A DNA stretch of 35,359 nt. Origin: Acidiferrobacterales bacterium (GTDB lineage Bacteria; Pseudomonadota; Gammaproteobacteria; Acidiferrobacterales; SZUA-150). The position numbers and the translations under genes were made by a program. The DNA lies in NCBI GenBank assembly GCA_947258385.1, contig CAMYII010000074.1:53110-88468 (forward strand). The letters run 5' to 3'. Under the pieces are notes generated by a model. It did no database searches. It was given only the letters and a program-made list of their open reading frames with translations, and was not told the DNA's origin. Positions 1 through 6,503 of this stretch are shown here, piece after piece (position 1 is the first letter of the stretch; every line of letters begins with the position of its first letter).

Positions 1-777
1 GACGGGCACGGCAACATCATTCACCTGTTTGAGCGTGACTGTTCCATCCAGCGGCGCCACCAGAAGCTGATCGAGGTCGCACCCTCCCCGCAGCTGTCAG
101 AGACGCAACGGCAGACCGTGTGCGAGCTGGCGATACGCGCCGCCCGGGCCGTGGGCTACCAGAACGCTGGCACTGTGGAATTCCTGCTCAATCAGGAGGG
201 CGATTTCTATTTCATGGAAATGAACACGCGGCTGCAGGTCGAGCACACCATCACCGAGCAGATTACCGGCATCGACATCGTGCAGGAACAGATCCGCATC
301 GCCGCCGGCGAACCGCTCTCCTACGCCCAGCAGGACGTCGACCGGCGCGGCTTCGCGATCCAGTTCCGCATCAACGCCGAGGACCCGAAAAACGACTTCC
401 TGCCGAACTTCGGCCGCATCACCCGTTATTACTCCCCCGGCGGCCCCGGGGTGCGCACCGATGCCGCCATCTACACCGGCTACGAGTTTCCGCCCTATTA
501 CGATTCCATGTGCGCCAAGCTCACCGTCTGGGCCCTGACCTGGGAACAGACCGTGCGGCGCTCGACGCGGGCGCTCAAGGATGTCGGGCTGCACGGGGTC
601 AAAACCACCAAGCCGTTTCATCTGGAGATCCTGAGAACCCCGGAATTCATCGCCGGAGAATTCGATACCGGCTTCGTGGAAAAGCACCCGGAGCTGATAA
701 ACTATTCCATTCGCCGTCCGCCCGCGGACCTGGCCGCGGCCATCGCCGCCGCCATCGTAGTGCACCACGGGCTCTAA
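1..777 (+). CDS. Biotin carboxylase subunit of pyruvate/acyl-CoA carboxylase (3' part only)
   Basis: The ATP-dependent biotin carboxylase that charges the biotin carrier with CO2; the gene enters from the left edge, so the N-terminal ATP-grasp start is missing. Reading frame 1 is open from base 1 and begins with the family block HGNIIHLFERDCSIQRRHQK, followed by EMNTRLQVEH (active-site Glu/Asn/Arg) and the C-terminal domain motif FRINAEDP. About 258 residues are visible, of roughly 450-500 in the family. The stop is followed after 24 bp by the carboxyltransferase/biotin-carrier gene. The pair therefore matches the two-subunit pyruvate carboxylase (PycA/PycB) of many gammaproteobacteria rather than AccC, which normally sits behind accB. 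The Ala-rich tail (DLAAAIAAAIVVHHGL) is seen at the C-terminus of such subunits. Family assignment is firm; the choice of substrate rests on the neighbour. Confidence 0.93.
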   Translation, partial: DGHGNIIHLFERDCSIQRRHQKLIEVAPSPQLSETQRQTVCELAIRAARAVGYQNAGTVEFLLNQEGDFYFMEMNTRLQVEHTITEQITGIDIVQEQIRIAAGEPLSYAQQDVDRRGFAIQFRINAEDPKNDFLPNFGRITRYYSPGGPGVRTDAAIYTGYEFPPYYDSMCAKLTVWALTWEQTVRRSTRALKDVGLHGVKTTKPFHLEILRTPEFIAGEFDTGFVEKHPELINYSIRRPPADLAAAIAAAIVVHHGL

Positions 778-801
778 CCAGCGAACACACGCAAGCACAT
801 C

Positions 802-2715
802 ATGGCAAAAGCATCGACACACAAATCCGCCAAAAAGGCGGCGAAGAAGCCAGCAAAAAAACCCGGTGCCGCGGCCAAGGCGCCAGTGGGAAAGGTACTG
901 GTCACCGATGTGATCCTGCGCGATGCGCACCAGTCGCTGCTCGCCACCCGCATGCGCACCGAGGACATGCTGCCGGTCTGCGACAAGCTCGATCGCGTCG
1001 GCTACTGGTCGCTGGAGGCCTGGGGCGGCGCCACCTTTGACGCCTGCCTGCGTTTTCTGAAAGAGGACCCGTGGGAACGGCTGCGCAAACTCAAGCAGGC
1101 CCTGCCGCACACGCCGATTCAGATGCTGCTGCGCGGGCAGAACCTGCTCGGTTATCGTCATTATTCGGACGACGTGGTCGAGGCCTTCGTCATGCAGGCC
1201 GCCGAGAACGGCGTGGACGTGTTTCGCATCTTCGATGCGATGAACGACCTGCGCAATCTCAAAGTCTCCATCGACGCCGTCATCAAGGCCGGCAAACACG
1301 CCCAGGGCGCGATCTGTTATACCACCAGCCCGGTGCATACCGTCGAACACTTCGTGGAACAGGCCATCGAGCTGGAAAAAATGGGCTGCCACAGTCTGTG
1401 CATCAAGGACATGGCCGGATTGCTGACACCGCCGCGGGCGAGCGAGCTGTTCGCCGCGCTGGCGGACGCCGTGAAGATCCCGCTGCATTTTCATTCGCAC
1501 ACCACCGTCGGCGTCGCCAACATCAGCATGTACAAGGCGGTGGAGGCCGGCTGCCAACATGTCGACACCGCCATCAGCGCCATGGCCTGGGGCACCAGCC
1601 ACTCGCCCACCGAAAGCATGGTGGTCGCGTTTCGCGACACCCCTTACGACACCGGCCTGGATCTCGAGCTGCTGCAGGAGATCGGTTTTTATTTCCACGA
1701 GGTGCGCAAGAAATACCACCAGTTCGAGAGCGAATTCGCCGGCATCGATACGCGCGTGCAGGTCAATCAGGTGCCCGGCGGCATGATCTCCAACCTCTCC
1801 AACCAACTCAAGGAACAGGGCGCGCTCAACCGCATGAACGAAGTGCTGGCCGAGCTCCCGCGCGTGCGTGAGGACCTGGGCTACCCGCCGTTGGTGACAC
1901 CGACCTCGCAGATCGTCGGCACCCAGGCGGTGCTCAATGTCATCACCGGCAAGCGCTACAAGAGCATCACCAACGAGGTCAAGCTCTACCTGCAAGGCCG
2001 CTATGGCCGGGCCCCGGGCAAGGTCAACGACACGGTGCGCAACCTCGCCATCGGTGATGAGAAGGTGATCGACTGCCGGCCGGCCGAGCTGCTGGAACCC
2101 GAGATGCGGGCACTGCGCCAGGAGATCGGCGATCTCGCCAAGAGCGAAGAAGACGTGCTGACCTACGCCATGTTTCCCGAGATCGGGCGCAAGTTTATGG
2201 AGGAACGCGCGGCCGGCGCCTTCGACCCCGAGGAGCTGCTGCCCCCGACCTCCAACCAGGCGGTGGCAGCGCCGCATCTGGCGCCCACGGACTTCAACGT
2301 CACCATGCACGGGGAGACCTACCACATCCGGGTGACCGGCGTCGGCCACAAGACCGAAGAGCAGCGCCCGTTTTATATTTCCATTGACGGCGTGCCCGAA
2401 GAGATCCTGGTCGAGACGCTGATGGAGACCGTGCCCACCGAAAGCGCCATGGTCGACACGCGCCGCGCCGCCAAGGGCTCGAAGCGCCCCAGGGCGTCCA
2501 AGGAAGGCGATGTCACCACGTCGATGCCGGGCACCGTGGTGGATGTCATGGTCAAGGAGGGCGACACCGTCAAGGCCGGCGATCCCGTGCTCGTGATCGA
2601 GGCCATGAAAATGGAAAACGAAGTACCCGCCCCCATCGGCGGGCTCGTCAAGACCATCCACGCCGCCAAGGGCGACAGCGTCAATCCCGATGAGGCGTTG
2701 GTGGAGATAGAATGA
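802..2715 (+). CDS. Pyruvate carboxylase subunit B / oxaloacetate decarboxylase alpha-type carboxyltransferase with biotin carrier domain
   Basis: Transfers carboxyl from biotin to pyruvate (or the reverse), giving oxaloacetate for anaplerosis. 637 aa. A TIM-barrel carboxyltransferase domain starts at about residue 30 with VILRDAHQSLLATRM (metal-binding Asp). CIKDMAGLL carries the Lys that is carbamylated in the family, and HFHSHTTVGVAN is the metal-binding His pair. A PYC_OADA helical domain follows, then a C-terminal biotinyl domain with VIEAMKMENEV, biotin acceptor Lys603. No membrane subunits (OadB/G) are nearby and a biotin carboxylase lies directly upstream, so pyruvate carboxylase is favoured over a sodium-pumping decarboxylase. 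An oddity is the first ~28 residues, a Lys/Ala/Pro-rich tail (SAKKAAKKPAKKP) resembling a histone H1-like extension. Start ATG at 802 directly precedes this tail, so it depends on that ATG being used. Confidence 0.93.
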   Translation: MAKASTHKSAKKAAKKPAKKPGAAAKAPVGKVLVTDVILRDAHQSLLATRMRTEDMLPVCDKLDRVGYWSLEAWGGATFDACLRFLKEDPWERLRKLKQALPHTPIQMLLRGQNLLGYRHYSDDVVEAFVMQAAENGVDVFRIFDAMNDLRNLKVSIDAVIKAGKHAQGAICYTTSPVHTVEHFVEQAIELEKMGCHSLCIKDMAGLLTPPRASELFAALADAVKIPLHFHSHTTVGVANISMYKAVEAGCQHVDTAISAMAWGTSHSPTESMVVAFRDTPYDTGLDLELLQEIGFYFHEVRKKYHQFESEFAGIDTRVQVNQVPGGMISNLSNQLKEQGALNRMNEVLAELPRVREDLGYPPLVTPTSQIVGTQAVLNVITGKRYKSITNEVKLYLQGRYGRAPGKVNDTVRNLAIGDEKVIDCRPAELLEPEMRALRQEIGDLAKSEEDVLTYAMFPEIGRKFMEERAAGAFDPEELLPPTSNQAVAAPHLAPTDFNVTMHGETYHIRVTGVGHKTEEQRPFYISIDGVPEEILVETLMETVPTESAMVDTRRAAKGSKRPRASKEGDVTTSMPGTVVDVMVKEGDTVKAGDPVLVIEAMKMENEVPAPIGGLVKTIHAAKGDSVNPDEALVEIE

Positions 2716-2720
2716 ATAAA

Positions 2721-2880
2721 TACAGTAGCAAGTTACAAGTTAAAAGTTAAAAGTTAAAAAAAGTATGAGTCTATCCATAGCACAGCGCAACCGATTGATC
2801 GGATTTTCTTTTAACTTGCTACCTGCTACTTGCTACTGTATTAACTTGTAACTTGCCACTTGCTACTGTATTAACTTGTA
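2721..2880. repeat. AT-rich inverted and direct repeat element between pycB and maf
   Basis: The left arm 2721-2743 (TACAGTAGCAAGTTACAAGT...) is the reverse complement, with a small gap, of 2841-2870, so the region can fold into a long hairpin. The right side carries a 30-bp period direct repeat: the same 23 bp occurs at 2828-2850 and 2858-2880. Tandem GTTAAAA units lie at 2739-2758. A short CCGATTGATCGG palindrome at 2791-2802, followed by a T-rich run, could act as a weak terminator for the carboxylase operon. No reading frame of note. Likely an intergenic dispersed repeat; copy number elsewhere cannot be seen. Confidence 0.7.
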
Positions 2881-2892
2881 TCTGTATTTATA

Positions 2893-3465
2893 ATGCTCAT
2901 CCTCGCCTCCTCCTCGCCCTATCGCCGCGAGCTATTAAGCCGCCTGCAGCTCCCCTTCACGGTCATCGCGCCCGAGGTCGATGAGACGCCGTTGGCAAAC
3001 GAAACGCCGCAGGCGTTGGTCGAACGGCTGGCCGTCGCCAAGGCCCGCGCCGTCGCCGAGCAGCATCCGGGTTCATTGGTCATCGGCTCCGATCAGGTGG
3101 CGGTGCACGGCGACGAGATCGTGGGCAAGCCGCGCGATCACGCCCATGCCGTCGAGCAACTGCGCCAGGCCTCGGGCAAGGCGATTACGCTCTATACCGG
3201 CCTGGCGCTGATCAACGCCGACAGCGGCCACATCCAAAGCGAAGTCATCCCCTATCGCGTGGTGTTTCGCGAACTGAGCGACGAACAGATCGAACGCTAC
3301 TTGCAAAAAGAACAGCCCTATAGTTGTTCGGGCAGCGTCAAGTCCGAGGGACTTGGCATCGCCCTGCTCGAACGCTTCGACGGCGACGACCCCAACACCC
3401 TGATCGGCCTGCCCTTGATCCGGCTTGTCAGGATGCTGGAACGCGAAGGGGTGACGGTGATTTAG
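2893..3465 (+). CDS. yceF: Maf-family nucleotide pyrophosphatase, YceF type (7-methyl-GTP pyrophosphatase)
   Basis: House-cleaning enzyme that hydrolyses modified nucleotides, 7-methyl-GTP in the YceF subgroup, to the monophosphate. 190 aa, the normal family length. It starts MLILASSSPYRRELL with the Maf signature SSSPxRRELL, then EVDETP, IGSDQV (catalytic Asp region), GKP, YTGLAL and the YceF-type block GSVKSEGLGIALLER and DPNTLIGLPL. The SVKSEG block and overall similarity to E. coli YceF favour 7-methyl-GTP over dTTP/UTP (YhdE) specificity. In many relatives maf stands beside sppA or the yceD-rpmF operon; here it is separate, followed by a terminator and an AT-rich accessory region. Confidence 0.93.
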   Translation: MLILASSSPYRRELLSRLQLPFTVIAPEVDETPLANETPQALVERLAVAKARAVAEQHPGSLVIGSDQVAVHGDEIVGKPRDHAHAVEQLRQASGKAITLYTGLALINADSGHIQSEVIPYRVVFRELSDEQIERYLQKEQPYSCSGSVKSEGLGIALLERFDGDDPNTLIGLPLIRLVRMLEREGVTVI

Positions 3466-3540
3466 CGCCTCGGCCGGCCCTTCGAGCTAATACAGCGTTG
3501 CGACCGCACCAATAAACTTGAGTCTTAAACTTGGATTAAC

Positions 3541-3564
3541 AAGCCGCTTTAAGGCGGCTTTTTC
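3541..3564 (+). terminator. Rho-independent terminator after yceF
   Basis: Perfect 7-bp stem AAGCCGC (3541-3547) / GCGGCTT (3554-3560) with loop TTTAAG, followed by a T run. It lies 76 bp after the yceF stop. Confidence 0.85.
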
Positions 3565-3645
3565 ATTACTGTTTGATGCGCCACTGCATTGCATCGGCGA
3601 CCGGCTGCAGTCAATCATGAACAAGCGGCGATGCATTGAGCTTGA

Positions 3646-3780
3646 CGCGGCACCATCATCGCCGTAGCGTGTGAAGCATTCAAGAAGAAGTACAACCGTG
3701 CAGGGAAGGCGGTCGCCTCTTTAGAAGTTTTGTCTCTGTCCTCTCTTGAGCTATTGCATAACGAAGTGTGTGTATGGTGA
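3646..3780 (+). pseudogene. Possible remnant of a coding sequence (44 codons, no start)
   Basis: An open frame follows a stop at 3643-3645 and reads GTIIAVACEAFKKKYNRAGK then ...AVASLEVLSLSSLELLHNEV, ending TGA at 3778-3780. The composition looks protein-like but no family is recognised and no start codon with a ribosome site is visible. The end lies 5 bp before the ATG at 3786, as an upstream gene of a coupled pair would. The rest of the 3466-3767 gap, apart from the terminator, shows nothing recognisable. Low confidence; it could be chance. Confidence 0.25.
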
Positions 3781-3785
3781 ACGAT

Positions 3786-4298
3786 ATGAGAATCTTGATA
3801 TGGCTTGGCTTATTCATTTTTTTAGTTCTTTTAGCTGTAGGTGCAATATTTTTTCAAAAAAGTCCTTTTCATTATCTGCTTTTTCCTCCGGACGATCTTT
3901 TTACTCCGCTAGTCTTAGAACCTGTCGACATATCCAAGGTCGGGTCGCACTATTCTTTTAGTTTCAAAAATAAATACAAGCGAACCCATATGATCGGTCT
4001 GGTAATTGATAATCCACCACCCATTGGTCAAAGTTACAAGGTTGACAACTTGGCCCTAGCATTCGAGATCCGGCTTAACGAAAACGTTCTACTAAAGAAA
4101 AATATCGATAAACCTTTGTATCCTTTCTGGGGGATTAATAGACGCAGTGGGGTGGCTCTTTTTCAATACGAAGTTCCAGAGGACTTGCCGAAGGATGAGA
4201 TGCTTATTTGCCGGTTGACGATTATCGGAGACAATGATCAGTTCGCAAAAAAGTATCAGAACCCTCATATCTTAATAACGAAGGACTCTGATAAGTAA
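3786..4298 (+). CDS. Membrane-anchored hypothetical protein
   Basis: No family recognised. About 170 residues: an N-terminal hydrophobic helix (ILIWLGLFIFLVLLAVGAIF) followed by a soluble, probably periplasmic domain with beta-strand-like alternation (HYSFSFKNKYKRTHMIGLVI, LALAFEIRLNENVLLKK) and NRRSGVALFQYEVPEDL. ATG 3786 is preceded by GGTGA with 5-bp spacing; GTG 3768 or ATG 3774 upstream in frame are alternatives. Codon use is AT-rich, unlike yceF before it. The stop is followed within 13 bp by the first copy of a 79-bp repeat. A periplasmic or inner-membrane immunity-type role is conceivable from context only. Confidence 0.6.
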   Translation: MRILIWLGLFIFLVLLAVGAIFFQKSPFHYLLFPPDDLFTPLVLEPVDISKVGSHYSFSFKNKYKRTHMIGLVIDNPPPIGQSYKVDNLALAFEIRLNENVLLKKNIDKPLYPFWGINRRSGVALFQYEVPEDLPKDEMLICRLTIIGDNDQFAKKYQNPHILITKDSDK

Positions 4299-4311
4299 CC
4301 ATGAGAAGCAC

Positions 4312-4390
4312 GGTAGGTTGGGCTGAGCCTGCGAAGCCCAACAACCAGTTCACCGCACTACCTTTGCGAATCATCTGGTGCAGAGACAGA
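4312..4390. repeat. 79-bp intergenic palindromic repeat, copy 1
   Basis: Begins GGTAGGTTGGGCTGAGCC and contains the inverted pair GTTGGGCT / AGCCCAAC, then a conserved tail. It matches 6330-6408 at 74 of 79 positions in the same orientation. Both copies start just after the stop of a small exported or membrane protein gene. The GGTTGGG...CCCAAC core resembles common proteobacterial intergenic palindromes. Confidence 0.85.
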
Positions 4391-4413
4391 TAGATTCTTT
4401 TCTATATTACTCA

Positions 4414-4524
4414 ATGACACCACAAGAACGCATTGATTTCTACAAATCTGAATTCGAGTATGATCACATACTTACGTTGGGCTACGCCATCAGTCTGGGA
4501 CCCACATTTTGGTGTAAATCTTAG
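4414..4524 (+). CDS. Small or truncated ORF, 36 aa
   Basis: ATG at 4414 followed by MTPQERIDFYKSEFEYDHIL and ...TLGYAISLGPTFWCKS, stop TAG 4522-4524. The first ~20 residues look like the N-terminus of a soluble protein, so this may be a truncated gene whose remainder was lost. No clear ribosome site and no family recognised. Otherwise the 4391-4541 gap holds nothing evident except a lone GTTGGGCTACG near 4486. Confidence 0.2.
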   Translation: MTPQERIDFYKSEFEYDHILTLGYAISLGPTFWCKS

Positions 4525-4541
4525 ATCGCTACGAAGGCCGC

Positions 4542-5588
4542 ATGTCTAATCAATCCATTAGAATCTTGATATGCTCAGCATCATTGCTTGGATTTGGTTT
4601 ATTGAGCCAATATGCACACGCCGTAGACGGTTGTGGACCATCTGATGAAGAACTTGGTATATCGATAAAATGGCTTTATGGAGTCACGATTGGCAACGGA
4701 AAAGTGGTGGCGGTAGGCCCGGATACGATTCTTTCACGTAAAGATGGTGTGCATTGGCACGAAACACGATTTCCAAAAACCCACCCGGTATTTACTGACG
4801 TACTGTGGGATGGAAAACAATATATTGCAGTACTTAGAGATTCAGACATATTTTCAAGTCAAGACGCAATAGCCTGGACAAGACATCGGGGTATTTTCTC
4901 TGACAAAATAAGAATAAAAATAAATAGCATCACTCGAGGCAAATCACGGTATGTCGCTGTAGGCTATGCACCGGGACGTGGCGTGATTCTCACCAGCACC
5001 GATGCACAAAAATGGAAGATCGCAAACCTTCCAACTACACCTACAACTACACCAGCTTTTTTTGATGTTATCTGGAATGATAATAAGTTTGTTATAGCCG
5101 CAGGTCTTACAAGTCGAGATGGGGTTCATTGGAAGTACGAAACTGAGGATGGTAGGCTCAAAGTAATCCAGCCATTTCAGGCGATCGCTTCTAACCAAAA
5201 CCATTTGGTGGGGGTGGGTTTGCTGGGCGAAGTGTATGTGAGCCCAGACGGTGAATCATGGTCAGAAAACAAACTCGACATCACAACACCCAGTAGATTT
5301 TTATACGGAGCAACATGGGGAGGCTCGCAGTTTGTAATTGTGGGCAGTTGTGGAAACATCTTTACAAGCCCCGACGGCCGGAAATGGACATGGCGTGACT
5401 CCGGTACGAAGGCGCAGCTGAATGATGTGGTATGGACAGGGTCGGAATACATTGCGGTTGGAGGTGGGCTTGTACATGGCCGTACACCAAAACAGTCGAT
5501 CGGCATTATATTGACAAGTAAAGATGCAATCCGCTGGCACCGTGTACTAAATAATTATCTAATGGGTTCTATTAGCGACGGGGAATAA
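4542..5588 (+). CDS. Secreted beta-propeller protein with BNR/sialidase-like repeats
   Basis: 348 aa with a signal peptide (ILICSASLLGFGLLSQYAHA, cleavage near AHA-V). It has recurrent blade motifs of the form ILTSxDGxxW: LSRKDGVHWHETRF, IFSSQDAIAWTRHR, ILTSTDAQKWKIA, LTSRDGVHWKYE, YVSPDGESWSENK, IFTSPDGRKWTWRD and ILTSKDAIRWHRV. Each blade is preceded by a strand of the type FVIVG or YIAVG. About seven blades fit a complete propeller. Such proteins bind ligands or proteins outside the membrane; no catalytic residues of sialidases are evident. AT-rich codons, as in the whole local stretch. The frame continues after the TAA into the remnant at 5589-5837, but that may be coincidence. The substrate or partner is unknown. 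Confidence 0.8.
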   Translation: MSNQSIRILICSASLLGFGLLSQYAHAVDGCGPSDEELGISIKWLYGVTIGNGKVVAVGPDTILSRKDGVHWHETRFPKTHPVFTDVLWDGKQYIAVLRDSDIFSSQDAIAWTRHRGIFSDKIRIKINSITRGKSRYVAVGYAPGRGVILTSTDAQKWKIANLPTTPTTTPAFFDVIWNDNKFVIAAGLTSRDGVHWKYETEDGRLKVIQPFQAIASNQNHLVGVGLLGEVYVSPDGESWSENKLDITTPSRFLYGATWGGSQFVIVGSCGNIFTSPDGRKWTWRDSGTKAQLNDVVWTGSEYIAVGGGLVHGRTPKQSIGIILTSKDAIRWHRVLNNYLMGSISDGE

Positions 5589-5837
5589 AAACATTACAAC
5601 TGGAATCGGTATTATGATCCTGCACAATGTGACTTCAACTGACGTAGTGGTCTTTTAGGTTATTTTGTTGTGCCAAGAATTTTTCGTAGCAAGACCATCT
5701 ATTTGTGTCCTAATCACATAAACAGTCCTTCAACATATGGTCCTGTGGCAATTCATGAGTGGGCTCATAATTGCCAATGGCACCGTGGAGATGGTGACGG
5801 AGTTCCTGGTGGTGGGGGAAAGCTGCCGAATCCATGA
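5589..5837 (+). pseudogene. Decayed C-terminus of an HEWAH zinc metallopeptidase, RHS-toxin-like
   Basis: In the same frame as the upstream propeller gene, after its TAA, the sequence reads HYNWNRYYDPAQCDFN, then TGA (5640-5642), then SGLLGYFVVPRIFRSKTIYL, CPNHINSPSTYGPVAIHEWA and HNCQWHRGDGDGVPGGGGKL, ending at TGA 5835-5837. HEWAH (5754-5768) is a zinc-metallopeptidase HExxH motif. The preceding KTIYLCP strand is typical of M35/lysine-endopeptidase-like domains used as toxin tips. RYYDP is reminiscent of RHS core ends, though short. There is no start codon with a ribosome site, and there is an internal stop. The last codons overlap the possible ATG 5834 of the following gene (ATGA). Confidence 0.5.
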
Positions 5838-5869
5838 CAGGCTTATGGTATAGAGAAACTGGTGTAAAC

Positions 5870-6325
5870 ATGCATAAATCGCTTATTATCTATTTGGCAG
5901 CAACATTATTTTTTAGCGTATCGTGCGCAGCAGACGACATTGTGGTAAATGATTTGAACCCAGATGAGCTAGATATCATAGAAACAGTTTTTCGATATCA
6001 GTTTTCTAATAACCGGTCGGCTATTCAACAAAACGCTAAGGCGTACTGTCTATCCATTGCTGGTAAGGATCCAAATCCTGAGTTTATCCAACGTTTTACC
6101 GATGCTCAACCGCCCGTAGTGGAACTCACGAGTTGTCCGGATCTAACTCAAAATAGAGCACTTATTTTTAGAGTAGACAGTATTGACTGGAAAAAATCGG
6201 GGAAAGCGGATGTTGGTGGAGGTTATTATGAGGGGAACGTTAGCGCATCTGATGAGATTTATGTCGTTAAAAAGAAGAAAGGAAAATGGCAAGTTATAAA
6301 AGCTAAGGTCAGGCGCTTGTATTGA
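5870..6325 (+). CDS. Exported hypothetical protein
   Basis: 151 aa from ATG 5870, which has GGTG 5 bp upstream and starts exactly at a signal peptide (MHKSLIIYLAATLFFSVSCA). The upstream in-frame ATG 5834 would give 163 aa and overlaps the stop of the preceding remnant as ATGA. The mature part contains IETVFRYQFSNN, a Cys pair region (AYCLSIAGKDPNP...TSCPDL) and IFRVDSIDWKKSGKADVGGG, YYEGNVSASDEIYVVKKKKG. This resembles a widespread family of small uncharacterised secreted proteins I cannot name. Placement directly after a metallopeptidase-like remnant would fit a periplasmic immunity protein, but this is only contextual. Confidence 0.7.
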   Translation: MHKSLIIYLAATLFFSVSCAADDIVVNDLNPDELDIIETVFRYQFSNNRSAIQQNAKAYCLSIAGKDPNPEFIQRFTDAQPPVVELTSCPDLTQNRALIFRVDSIDWKKSGKADVGGGYYEGNVSASDEIYVVKKKKGKWQVIKAKVRRLY

Positions 6326-6329
6326 GCCC

Positions 6330-6408
6330 GGTACGTTGGGCTAAGCCTGCGAAGCCCAACAACCAGTTCACCGCACTACCTTCGCGAATCATCTGGTGCG
6401 AAGACAGA
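6330..6408. repeat. 79-bp intergenic palindromic repeat, copy 2
   Basis: Second copy of the repeat at 4312-4390: five mismatches over 79 bp, same orientation, starting 5 bp after the stop of the exported protein gene. It contains GTTGGGCT at 6335-6342 and AGCCCAAC at 6353-6360. Confidence 0.85.
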
Positions 6409-6425
6409 GTGAACCTATCAAGCAT

Positions 6426-6466
6426 AAAAAACCGGGTCTACCATCGGATTTTGTGTACGGTTTTTT
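6426..6466 (-). terminator. Possible terminator of the phospholipase D-type gene
   Basis: AAAAAACCG (6426-6434) pairs perfectly with CGGTTTTTT (6458-6466) around a 23-nt loop. Read on the minus strand the stem ends in six T. It lies 38 bp beyond the stop of the minus-strand gene. Stem is A/T-heavy, so strength is uncertain; it could serve either strand. Confidence 0.4.
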
Positions 6467-6503
6467 GGTTTTTGTTTTTTGCCAGCTTTGAAAGAACAAG
6501 CCT

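Noticed and set aside
97-2661. Long minus-strand open frame antisense to the carboxylase genes
   Set aside because: It mirrors GC-rich codons of the two well-supported plus-strand genes; no family resemblance.
4312-4390. Integron attC site at the 79-bp repeats (GTTGGGC and GCCCAAC match GTTRRRY and RYYYAAC)
   Set aside because: In attC the RYYYAAC core comes first and GTTRRRY last; here the order is reversed, no integrase is present and the inner palindrome is too short. A common intergenic palindrome is the simpler reading.
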